Shown here piece after piece: positions 1-6,530 of a stretch of DNA of 25,982 nucleotides. Below the pieces are notes generated by a model that worked only from the letters and a program-made list of their open reading frames with translations, searched no databases and was not told where the DNA came from. Numbering within the stretch: the stretch's first letter is position 1; each line of letters starts with the position of its first letter. The translations under genes and the position numbers were made by a program. This DNA is from an uncultured Ruminococcus sp. (lineage in GTDB: Bacteria; Bacillota; Clostridia; Oscillospirales; Acutalibacteraceae), in NCBI GenBank assembly GCA_902766585.1, contig CACXDV010000148.1, positions 1-25,982 of the forward strand. The letters run 5' to 3'.

Positions 1-632
1 TCACGGCAGATAATAGGAGATACACCCTGTAAAATTCCAAGCAAGCCCTTTGAAAGAGGCTGCATCGGCGACAGTGTTTCCACTGCTTTGATTATATCCT
101 CGGCATCATATCCAAGCATACTCATTTTCATCTGTGCCGGAGGCATTTCATACGGTATGCCGGGAAGAACAAGCCTTTTTGAAGACATTGATGCATCAAC
201 CCGCTTTATTGCGTCTATTATCAAACCATTTTCATCAATAAAAACTATATTGCTGTATTGTCCCATGATCTCCATGGATATCTTGAGCGTAACAATATCC
301 CCAAACTCGTTTACAGCTTCAAATTCAAGTATAAGAATTCTCTCAAGCTCCGGCTGGATAACTGATCTGAGCCTTGCACCGGAAAACCTTTTCCTCAGAA
401 GCATACAAAGCATCGGCGGAACCTTCGGATTCTCCGCTGAGGAAGACGTAATATTTATCCTCGGACTGTTTGCTCGCGCAGACAGAAGCAGCTTATCCGT
501 CCCCTCCCTTGATCGCATGGCAAATATAAGCTGATCCCTCGCAGGCTGATATATTTTATCTACCTTACTGCCGATCAGCCTCTGCTCAAGCTCCTTTTTT
601 ATATGTCGTAAAAAAACTCCGTCAAGTGCCAT
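1..632 (-). CDS. rqcH: RqcH / FbpA-family (NFACT) ribosome quality-control protein, N-terminal part
   Basis: Translating the minus strand from the ATG at 632-630 gives MALDGVFLRHIKKELEQRL and stays open to the window edge, about 210 residues of a family usually near 570-590. The opening MALDG, the segment PPMLCMLLRKRFSGARL (about residues 72-88) and the following SVIQPELERI are typical of the NFACT-N domain. Family members bind obstructed 50S subunits and recruit tRNA-Ala to add C-terminal alanine tails to stalled nascent chains; older annotation calls them fibronectin-binding proteins. AGAGG sits about 7 nt before the ATG, and the start lies 4 nt past the nif3-like stop, so it is probably the third gene of a trmK-nif3-rqcH unit. 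The C-terminal half (coiled coil, NFACT-R) is outside the window. Family call is firm. Confidence 0.9.
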   Translation of the reverse strand, partial: MALDGVFLRHIKKELEQRLIGSKVDKIYQPARDQLIFAMRSREGTDKLLLSARANSPRINITSSSAENPKVPPMLCMLLRKRFSGARLRSVIQPELERILILEFEAVNEFGDIVTLKISMEIMGQYSNIVFIDENGLIIDAIKRVDASMSSKRLVLPGIPYEMPPAQMKMSMLGYDAEDIIKAVETLSPMQPLSKGLLGILQGVSPIICR

Positions 633-636
633 AAAT

Positions 637-1398
637 TTACCTCTTATAATATTCTATTCCGTCGCCTCCAGTTTTGGAGGCTATAAAATCAACATTCCTG
701 AACCTTTCGGATAGGCGCTTTACAAGAACATCAACTATCAGCGCCTCTGAATAATAATGTCCGACATCAAATACGGCTATATTCTTCTCCATTGCATAAA
801 GCAGTTCATGGTGCTTTATCTCTCCCGTGATAACAGCATCAACATCTTTAGCCGCTGCCGCAAAAATACTGTCCCCTCCTGCTCCGCAGGCAATGCATAC
901 GCTTCTGATCTTACCATTTCTCTCTGTAAATCTAACGCCTTTACACCTTAAAGCACAGCACAAATCATCTGCAAGTTCCTCTGCCTCGTCATATTCCTTT
1001 GAAAAGCGTCCAAAAAGATGACATGAACTGTCAGTTCCGTTTTCATAAATAACGCCTGCTCTATCCGCAAGCGTATTATTTACTCCACATTCAGCTATAT
1101 CAAGATTTGTATGGGCGCTGATGACTGTTATTCCCAATGATGCCGCTTTGTACGGCACACTATCCGACAAAAGCTTTTTCAGAGGATTGAATATTATCGG
1201 GTGATGGCTCACTATTATCCTTGCGCCTATTTCATTTGCTTCCTGTAAAGTTTTTGAGCTTACATCAAGTGAAACCAATACCTTCTCTGTAATTGTTTCC
1301 TCCGAACCGACAAGCAAGCCAACATTATCAAAGCTCATTGCTGTTTCAAAGGGCGCAATAGAATCAATATATTCATATATTTCTCCTGCTGTTATCAT
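637..1398 (-). CDS. Nif3-like dinuclear metal-centre protein (DUF34/YqfO family)
   Basis: A 253-residue protein with the family's metal-binding signatures: SHHPIIFNPLKKL (about residues 64-76), ISAHTNLD (about 93-100) and, near the C terminus, ITGEIKHHELLYAMEKNIAVFDVGHYYSE, whose His and Glu residues complete the dinuclear site. It is the short form: Bacillus YqfO is about 370 residues because of an inserted PII-like domain that is absent here. Homologues are often annotated as GTP cyclohydrolase 1 type 2, but the physiological reaction is not settled, so I do not assign one. Its ATG overlaps the trmK stop by 4 nt (ATGA), a sign of translational coupling. trmK-nif3 adjacency is common in Firmicutes. 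Confidence 0.93.
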   Translation of the reverse strand: MITAGEIYEYIDSIAPFETAMSFDNVGLLVGSEETITEKVLVSLDVSSKTLQEANEIGARIIVSHHPIIFNPLKKLLSDSVPYKAASLGITVISAHTNLDIAECGVNNTLADRAGVIYENGTDSSCHLFGRFSKEYDEAEELADDLCCALRCKGVRFTERNGKIRSVCIACGAGGDSIFAAAAKDVDAVITGEIKHHELLYAMEKNIAVFDVGHYYSEALIVDVLVKRLSERFRNVDFIASKTGGDGIEYYKR

Positions 1399-2078
1399 TC
1401 TGACATCTCCTCCGTTATCTCAAGCAGCTTATGAATCAGTGCTTTGATCTCTTTATACTCTTTTGTTCCTTCTTCAAAGCCGCGGCTCTTTTTTTCAAGC
1501 TTTCCGAGAATGACAGCCGCATATCTTCTTGCTTCAACAGACTTATCGCTTCCCAGACATCCGATATAGGCATATTCATCAGTACATTCTCTTTTTTTGC
1601 CGTCAAATATGCACAGCATTACACTGTAGCTTTTATGACAGGATATGCAAGCTTTCTCCTTACTTATCTCAAATCCGTTTTCACACAGATACCTCCTCAG
1701 AACATCCGCTCTCGTCATAGGCTGGAGTATCAGATGCTTGCTTTTATCCCTCAGCCACGGTGTACGGTCAATAAGCTTTACAATCAGTTCTCCTCCCATC
1801 CCTGCCATAATAATATCATCCGCTTCTTTTTCTGGTATCATATCAAGTCCGTCGGAGAGAACAGTTCTGACTTTTTCACCGGCATTATATGCATTGATCG
1901 TCCGCAGAGCATTTTCAAGAGGTCCCTGCCTGACATCGGCGGCAACTGCCGAGCTTATCCTTCCCTCTTTTGCAAGCCATACCGGAAGATATGCATGATC
2001 TGTGCCGATATCCGCTATTTTCACGCCGTCCCTGACCATTTCCGCGCACAAGGACAGCCTTTCATCAAGACTGAACAT
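1395..2078 (-). CDS. trmK: tRNA (adenine22-N1)-methyltransferase TrmK
   Basis: Class I SAM-dependent methyltransferase that makes m1A22 in bacterial tRNAs. The SAM-binding loop is ADIGTDHAYLPVWLAKEGR near the N terminus, followed by AADVRQGPLENA and the catalytic-region motif DDIIMAGMGGELI, all characteristic of the TrmK (YqfN, COG2384) family. I start at the ATG at 2078 (MFSLDERLSL) because GGAGG lies 7 nt upstream; an in-frame start at 2102 would add eight residues (MYIYGGRK) that read through this ribosome-binding site. That gives 227 residues, normal for the family. It overlaps the nif3-like gene by 4 nt. A hairpin at 2102-2131 separates it from the DUF1858 gene upstream. Confidence 0.93.
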   Translation of the reverse strand: MFSLDERLSLCAEMVRDGVKIADIGTDHAYLPVWLAKEGRISSAVAADVRQGPLENALRTINAYNAGEKVRTVLSDGLDMIPEKEADDIIMAGMGGELIVKLIDRTPWLRDKSKHLILQPMTRADVLRRYLCENGFEISKEKACISCHKSYSVMLCIFDGKKRECTDEYAYIGCLGSDKSVEARRYAAVILGKLEKKSRGFEEGTKEYKEIKALIHKLLEITEEMSE

Positions 2079-2101
2079 TTTTCTGCCTCCGTATATATAC
2101 A

Positions 2102-2131
2102 AAGCCGCAGAGAATTATCCCCCTGCGGCTT
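2102..2131 (-). terminator. Hairpin between the DUF1858 gene and trmK (weak terminator or attenuator)
   Basis: A perfect 9-bp stem, AAGCCGCAG with CTGCGGCTT, encloses a 12-nt loop. On the minus-strand transcript it follows the DUF1858 stop by about 10 nt, and only TTTG follows the stem, so the T tract is poor. It may terminate incompletely and let transcripts continue into trmK, whose ribosome-binding site begins about 12 nt further on. I see no convincing separate trmK promoter. Confidence 0.5.
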
Positions 2132-2140
2132 CATTTGTAA

Positions 2141-2353
2141 TTATTTATTATTGATATGCTCGTTAAGCTTCTTAACAAGCTCATCAGCATCTACACCGTG
2201 AACCATGCAAGCCTGCTCAATAGTTTCGCCTCTTGAAGCAGGACATCCGAGACAGTGCATACCAATAGAAAGAAACAACGGTGCTGTTGTTTCATCTATA
2301 TCGAGAATATCGCCGATGATAGTATCCTTTGTGATCTGAGTCATTTTTTTCAT
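2141..2353 (-). CDS. DUF1858 small redox-type protein
   Basis: A 70-residue protein matching the DUF1858 (hybrid-cluster-associated redox disulfide) family: ITKDTIIGDILDIDE at the N terminus, then SIGMHCLGCPAS with the characteristic CxxC (about residues 34-37), and a helical C-terminal half ending VKKLNEHINNK. The CxxC suggests thiol redox or metal binding; the physiological role is not established. Two starts are possible: ATG at 2353 (MKKMTQ) or ATG at 2344 (MTQ). AAGGAAAGGA can serve either, and I keep the longer form without strong preference. It has its own sigma-A-type promoter (2399-2427) and is followed by a hairpin, so it may be expressed alone. Confidence 0.85.
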   Translation of the reverse strand: MKKMTQITKDTIIGDILDIDETTAPLFLSIGMHCLGCPASRGETIEQACMVHGVDADELVKKLNEHINNK

Positions 2354-2398
2354 TCCTTTCCTTTTTATTATTTCTTACTCGCAACAGAGTATACTATA

Positions 2399-2427
2399 AT
2401 TATAATATCCCTGAGGGAATTTTTCAA
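2399..2427 (-). promoter_or_regulatory. Promoter of the DUF1858 gene with an internal palindrome
   Basis: Minus strand: TTGAAA (2427-2422), a 17-nt spacer, TATAAT (2404-2399). The spacer carries the 11-bp palindrome TCCCT-C-AGGGA (2408-2418), centred between the two boxes, where a bound repressor would block RNA polymerase or an activator of the MerR type would reshape the spacer. The promoter match is good; the operator is inference. Confidence 0.7.
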
Positions 2428-2447
2428 TACATTTTTTTAATTTGTCA

Positions 2448-4058
2448 TCATCGAGGCTGTTTTTCTGTCAGACGGAAGTCTGCCTCGGCTCCGAACGGAT
2501 GGAAAATAATCCCCTTTACATCCGAAGCACTCGCATAATATCTGTTTTCTGTATAAAGAGGATAGAATATTGCATTATCTGCAAGATACTTCTCAGCATC
2601 CTTGACCTGAGAAACAGAATTAACCGAAAGATTTCTGCGAAGCCCTGAAATAAGGCTGTCGTATTCCTCTGATGCAAGGTTTGCACAGTTATATCTGCTT
2701 TCAGACGAAAACAAATCAAGTGTTGAGACAGGCGTACTGCCGCCTATTGTCAATGGAGCTATGACTATCTCAAACCTACCGCCCTCTATCCTGTCCTTAA
2801 GCTCCGACAGAGGAACGGGCTTTTTATTGAAATATCCGTTTGTAAGTGAATTCCAACATTCAATGATATTATTTACAATTGATTGAGTATCCTCATCATC
2901 TGAGCATAATATGGTTATATTTGTGATGGAATCTACCTTTGCTTCTTTCATTCCCTCTCTCAGAAGCACCTTTGGGCTTTTATCCGAATATGATGGAATG
3001 ATCTCTCCTGCAAGTTTTCTGTATGAAATATCATCAAGCTCTGCGGAATCCGGTACTATATTCTTTGCTGCCGTACAGTGCTCAGGAAACTCCTTAAGGA
3101 TTTTTTCACGGTCGATTGCCGCAAGCAGCGCGCACCTGATATTCTTATTCGACAGAAGCTCATCCTTTGTATTGAAGGATATTCCCCACTCTGTATCACC
3201 GAAGCCTGTAAGCTCCATTTCCAGTGATTCGCATCTTTCTGCCTGAGCTGCGGTGACCGCCGCACAGTCAACATCTCCGTTCTCAATAGCCGAAACCGGA
3301 TCTGACGGAGGATCACCTATATAGACGTTTACACCCGCGGGTACAGCCTTTTTATCACTGTTATAATAATCATTATACCTCAGATAAAGATATCCGTCAT
3401 GCTCCCAGCCATGCTCCCTGAGATAAAACGGACCGTTGCTGATAAGCTTATCCGCCTCCCTGCCGTATTGACCGGTGGTCTTTTCAAAAAATGCCTTGTT
3501 GCAAGGCATTGCTGGCGCTGTTGTCAATAGCTGCAAAAAATCTGAGCAGGGATATTCAAGCTGTATCACTATCGTCTTTTCATTGGTTATATATACTCCG
3601 AGATTATCAGCATCAGTCTTGCCTTTTTTTATCGATTCGGCATTTTTGATACAGAAAAGTGTTTCTGCTGTATCTGACATTGTTCTCGGATCAAAAGTAC
3701 GCTTTAATCCGTATACAAAATCTTCCGCCGTAAGAGGTGTTCCGTCATTCCATTTAAGTCCGTCACGGAGATGAAAGGTATATCTCATCTTATCCCCGCT
3801 TATATCCCATGAGGCTGCCGCTCCGGGAATGATATCATCATTCTTGTCCAGCCTTACAAGTCCTTCAAAAATATTCATTATTATAAGCCTTGCGCCCGAA
3901 TCATTCGCTATCTGTGGATCAAGCGTCACCGGCTCCGAATCTATTCGATAATTTATGATCTGATCCTCCGGTCCCTCCTTATGCCGCTTACACCCGCATA
4001 AACAAAGAAGTAATGCCGCTGCTGTCAGTAAACATAAAAATCTTATTCTTTTATTCAC
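2448..4058 (-). CDS. ABC transporter substrate-binding lipoprotein, peptide/nickel family 5 (OppA/DppA-like)
   Basis: A 536-residue protein with a lipoprotein signal: basic start, hydrophobic stretch and lipobox LCGC with lipidated Cys23. The SBP_bac_5 fold is shown by DPQIANDSGARLIIMNIFEGL near the N terminus, YTFHLRDGLKWNDGTPLTAEDF (about residues 92-113) and the domain-closing NAIFYPLYTENRYYASASDVKG near the end. It should sit outside the membrane and bind short peptides or another family-5 ligand. No permease or ATPase of this class lies nearby, so it is an orphan here and the ligand cannot be told. The start is GTG at 4058, with GGAG about 12 nt upstream, a rather long spacing. A strong promoter lies at 4106-4134. 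Confidence 0.88.
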   Translation of the reverse strand: MNKRIRFLCLLTAAALLLCLCGCKRHKEGPEDQIINYRIDSEPVTLDPQIANDSGARLIIMNIFEGLVRLDKNDDIIPGAAASWDISGDKMRYTFHLRDGLKWNDGTPLTAEDFVYGLKRTFDPRTMSDTAETLFCIKNAESIKKGKTDADNLGVYITNEKTIVIQLEYPCSDFLQLLTTAPAMPCNKAFFEKTTGQYGREADKLISNGPFYLREHGWEHDGYLYLRYNDYYNSDKKAVPAGVNVYIGDPPSDPVSAIENGDVDCAAVTAAQAERCESLEMELTGFGDTEWGISFNTKDELLSNKNIRCALLAAIDREKILKEFPEHCTAAKNIVPDSAELDDISYRKLAGEIIPSYSDKSPKVLLREGMKEAKVDSITNITILCSDDEDTQSIVNNIIECWNSLTNGYFNKKPVPLSELKDRIEGGRFEIVIAPLTIGGSTPVSTLDLFSSESRYNCANLASEEYDSLISGLRRNLSVNSVSQVKDAEKYLADNAIFYPLYTENRYYASASDVKGIIFHPFGAEADFRLTEKQPR

Positions 4059-4105
4059 TAATTGGCTCAGCTCCGTCCTGTTCTTACATATAATTTATCC
4101 TATTA

Positions 4106-4134
4106 ATCATATTCTTTCAATGAAGCCTTGTCAA
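4106..4134 (-). promoter_or_regulatory. Promoter of the family-5 binding lipoprotein gene
   Basis: Minus strand: TTGACA (4134-4129), 17-nt spacer, TATGAT (4111-4106). This is a near-consensus sigma-A promoter, about 48 nt before the GTG start. No clear operator is visible beside it. Confidence 0.75.
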
Positions 4135-4222
4135 CAACAATTCTGATACAAAAGAATTACAACCCTGTTTCATTAAATTAACTGTGATACAGAAATAATC
4201 GTATAGAAATTGTAAAAAACTG

Positions 4223-4251
4223 TTTAAATTCAATAAAAAATATGATATAAT
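4223..4251 (+). promoter_or_regulatory. Promoter of the cytidylate-kinase-like operon
   Basis: TTTAAA (4223-4228), 17-nt spacer, TATAAT (4246-4251), preceded by TG one base upstream (4243-4244), giving an extended -10 that can offset the weak -35. It lies about 83 nt before the ATG at 4334. The stretch between this and the divergent promoter at 4106-4134 is AT-rich, and I see nothing else in it. Confidence 0.7.
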
Positions 4252-4333
4252 AAATCCGGGCGTAATGGAATTATTCAAAATCCGTAATTCAAATGCTTTT
4301 ATTGTCCATTATTATATAAAGGGAGGTCGTCTT

Positions 4334-4948
4334 ATGGTTATTACTATTGCCCGTCAATTCGGAAGCGGAGGAAGAAAAATCGGTCAGCAGCTTGCAGAAA
4401 AGCTTGATATCGCTTATTATGACAAAAATCTGCTTACCCTTGTCGCTAAGGAAAGCGGAATGGATCCTGATATTATAGAGAATCTCGATGAAAAAGCTAC
4501 CAACAGCCTTCTGTATTCTCTTTCGATCGGCGCTGCCGCAACACTTGATAACGGCTTCAGGATCGAACCTCAAATGCCGCTTAATGATAAGCTTTTCCTC
4601 GCACAGCATGATGTTATCCGTAAGATATCCTCGGATCCCTGTGTTATCGTCGGTCGCTGTGCGGATTATGTACTCAGAAACAGAGAGGACTGTGTAAGGC
4701 TTTTTATCTATGCCGATATCGAAAAAAGAGTAGAATATGCCGTACATGAATATGGCGTAAATTCAAAAAAGGCTCAGACCTTTGTTTCCCGTACAGATAA
4801 ATCAAGGGCAAATTATTATAACTACTACTCCACAAGAAAATGGGGCGATCCTAATAATTATGACCTTTGCATAGACAGCGGAAAGCTTGGTATTGACGGC
4901 ACAGTAGAGCTGATAATAAGCTACCTCAGACAAAGAGGAATGCTGTAA
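4334..4948 (+). CDS. Cytidylate kinase-like family protein
   Basis: A 204-residue P-loop protein. It starts MVITIARQFGSGGRKIGQQLAEKL, where RQFGSGGRKIG is the variant Walker A of the cytidylate-kinase-like (AAA_26) family. VIVGRCADYVLR (about residues 103-114) and a C-terminal YDLCIDSGKLGIDG, which resembles the YDL-I-t closing motif, are also family features. It probably phosphorylates a nucleotide, but these proteins are distinct from the housekeeping Cmk, and substrate is not proven. I choose ATG at 4334 because GGGAGG lies 7 nt upstream; an earlier in-frame start at 4265 would translate through the ribosome-binding site. It is the first gene of a four-gene unit, with the next start 2 nt after its stop. 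Confidence 0.85.
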   Translation: MVITIARQFGSGGRKIGQQLAEKLDIAYYDKNLLTLVAKESGMDPDIIENLDEKATNSLLYSLSIGAAATLDNGFRIEPQMPLNDKLFLAQHDVIRKISSDPCVIVGRCADYVLRNREDCVRLFIYADIEKRVEYAVHEYGVNSKKAQTFVSRTDKSRANYYNYYSTRKWGDPNNYDLCIDSGKLGIDGTVELIISYLRQRGML

Positions 4949-4950
4949 AA

Positions 4951-5445
4951 ATGAAAAAATATCTTGCTGTCGGTATGCTCTTCGGCTTAATTATTTCTTC
5001 AATGCTTTGCGGGTGCATCAGCGAGCCTGACGAGATCAGCGCTGTTCCGGAAATTAGCTATCTTACTGAGGATACTGAAAGAGATGCTGCTATTATGCTT
5101 CTTCTTGAAAACTATATGACAGCTCTCACTGAACACGACCATAGTGCCGTAACTCTTTATTCTACAGAGGATTTTATCTGGAATTATAACGAAACAGGCT
5201 TTCTGAATTATTCAAGGGATATTATATCGGCAAAAATAACTACACTACATTCCGATCAGATCACTATGGACGGTGATATTATGAACGTACCCGCTGCATT
5301 TGAAATAGAATACAAGGATGTCCATACACTTGACAACGGTGAGGAAGCCCCCGCCGGAACATACCCTTACAACTGTAATTTTGCATTAAAACAGACCGAT
5401 GAGGGATATCTGATCAAATCGATCAGTAATACCCCTATGGGCTGA
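4951..5445 (+). CDS. Lipoprotein, possible NTF2-like fold
   Basis: A 164-residue protein with a lipoprotein signal: MKKYLAVGMLFGLIISSML then lipobox LCGC with lipidated Cys22. The mature part opens with an acidic linker and continues as ENYMTALTEHDHSAVTLYSTEDF, a helix followed by strand-like segments (YNCNFALKQTDEGYLIKSI), an arrangement reminiscent of NTF2-like lipoproteins. I do not recognise a named family, and the fold is a weak guess. The gene begins 2 nt after the kinase-like stop, and its GAGG lies inside the end of that gene, so expression is probably coupled. It should be anchored on the outer face of the membrane. Confidence 0.75.
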   Translation: MKKYLAVGMLFGLIISSMLCGCISEPDEISAVPEISYLTEDTERDAAIMLLLENYMTALTEHDHSAVTLYSTEDFIWNYNETGFLNYSRDIISAKITTLHSDQITMDGDIMNVPAAFEIEYKDVHTLDNGEEAPAGTYPYNCNFALKQTDEGYLIKSISNTPMG

Positions 5446-5465
5446 ATTCAGGAGGTAATACTTAC

Positions 5466-5720
5466 ATGAAGGACTATACCTTTCTTGGTAAATCCAACGG
5501 AAAAAAATTCTGTATAAAAGGAATTGACGTATTTTCATATAAATGGCGGTCAACAGGTAAATGTGATATCGTCCTTGATCCGAAAACCAAAGATCCTTAC
5601 AGCTTTTCCATATATGAAATTGAAACAGATTCCCGCACGATCACCTTCCTTGCGGGTAAGCTTTCTGATGACAACTGGGCTTTCTATATGGAGGCTGATG
5701 AAGATGACTTTATTTTTTAG
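5466..5720 (+). CDS. Hypothetical protein, 84 residues
   Basis: I do not recognise this small protein. It has no signal peptide or membrane segment. The sequence alternates charged and aromatic residues (KDYTFLGKSNGKKFCIKG, then YKWRSTGKCDIVLDPKT) in a pattern suggesting a small beta-rich domain, and ends in an acidic tail, MEADEDDFIF. AGGAGG precedes the ATG by about 10 nt, and it sits 20 nt after the lipoprotein gene and 14 nt before the beta-helix gene. This spacing supports it as a real cistron of the same operon. It is probably cytoplasmic; function unknown. Confidence 0.7.
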   Translation: MKDYTFLGKSNGKKFCIKGIDVFSYKWRSTGKCDIVLDPKTKDPYSFSIYEIETDSRTITFLAGKLSDDNWAFYMEADEDDFIF

Positions 5721-5734
5721 GAGGAATTTCAACA

Positions 5735-6406
5735 ATGAATTCAAATCAGCTTACGATAAGTGAAATGTATGATCTTTCACACACAATTGCAGCAAAGCTT
5801 TTTGAGGGACTTACATATCCGTGGGAAGCTCTTCAGAAAATATCCGATTTCATAAAAAAAATCGGTCCCACTCTCCCAAAGGATATCTATGAACAGCGCG
5901 GTGAGGATATCTGGGTAGCAAAGGATGCCAACATTATGGAATCCGCTTACCTTCACGGTCCGCTTATTATTTGTCCGGGCGCGGAAATTCGTCACTGCGC
6001 TTTCATAAGAGGAAGCGCTATCGTCGGCTCCGGCGCTGTTATCGGAAACTCAAGCGAACTGAAAAACTGCATTGTCTTTGATAATGCCCAGCTCCCCCAT
6101 TACAATTATGTCGGCGATTCGATAATCGGGCATTATTCTCATCTTGGTGCCGGCGCAAAAACCTCTAACCTTAAATCCGACAAAACTTTCGTTACTGTTA
6201 AAGTCGGTGATGAAAAACTGCAAACAGGTCTTAAAAAATTCGGCGCTATGGTCGGCGATCATGTTGAAGTAGGATGCAACGCTATTCTTAATCCCGGTAC
6301 GGTCATAGGCAAAAATACCAATGTCTATCCGCTTTCAATGGTAAGGGGCTTCGTTCCGGCAAACAGTATCTTCAAACAGTCCGGTGAGCTTGTTACAAAG
6401 AAATAA
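5735..6406 (+). CDS. GlmU-like left-handed beta-helix (hexapeptide repeat) protein
   Basis: A 223-residue protein. After a helical N-terminal segment (about 1-50), hexapeptide repeats start at about residue 60 (WVAKDANIMESAYLHGPLII, then PGAEIRHCAFIRGSAIVGSG) and run to about residue 210 (NPGTVIGKNTNVYPLSMVRG). The region PHYNYVGDSIIG (about 121-132) matches the HLxYLGD block of the GlmU acetyltransferase domain, including the position of its catalytic-base His (here His122), and GAGAKTSNLKSD parallels GAGTITCNYDG. There is no uridyltransferase domain, so it is not full GlmU; homologues are sometimes labelled UDP-N-acetylglucosamine pyrophosphorylase-related. A sugar-linked acyltransferase or a sugar-nucleotide-binding role is plausible. 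AGGAGG precedes the start, and a terminator follows. Confidence 0.8.
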   Translation: MNSNQLTISEMYDLSHTIAAKLFEGLTYPWEALQKISDFIKKIGPTLPKDIYEQRGEDIWVAKDANIMESAYLHGPLIICPGAEIRHCAFIRGSAIVGSGAVIGNSSELKNCIVFDNAQLPHYNYVGDSIIGHYSHLGAGAKTSNLKSDKTFVTVKVGDEKLQTGLKKFGAMVGDHVEVGCNAILNPGTVIGKNTNVYPLSMVRGFVPANSIFKQSGELVTKK

Positions 6407-6414
6407 TTCTTTTC

Positions 6415-6445
6415 CGCACAGTCTTTATTGGCTGTGCGTTTTTTT
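6415..6445 (+). terminator. Rho-independent terminator after the beta-helix gene
   Basis: The stem CGCACAG (6415-6421) pairs with CTGTGCG (6432-6438) and is followed directly by seven T residues. It ends the operon that starts at 4334. Confidence 0.9.
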
Positions 6446-6465
6446 ATTATTACAGCTTTTTTTCA

Positions 6466-6494
6466 TTGATTTTTTATTCATATTAGGGTAAAAT
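6466..6494 (+). promoter_or_regulatory. Promoter of the oligoendopeptidase operon
   Basis: TTGATT (6466-6471), 17-nt spacer, TAAAAT (6489-6494), about 37 nt before the ATG at 6531. Probably drives the peptidase and the two ABC transporter genes behind it, since no terminator is visible between them. Confidence 0.7.
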
Positions 6495-6530
6495 ATGTGT
6501 ATGCAATTATAGCAACAGGAGCTGATACTT

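Noticed and set aside
88..534. Plus-strand open frame of 148 codons
   Set aside because: It is antisense to the rqcH coding sequence, which shows clear family motifs on the minus strand.
1431..2201. Plus-strand open frame of 256 codons
   Set aside because: Lies opposite trmK, rich in Cys, Phe and Ser without domain pattern; typical shadow of a real gene.
2408..2418. Palindrome as a terminator for the gene ending at 2448
   Set aside because: The one-base centre cannot form a proper loop and no T run follows; it fits an operator better.
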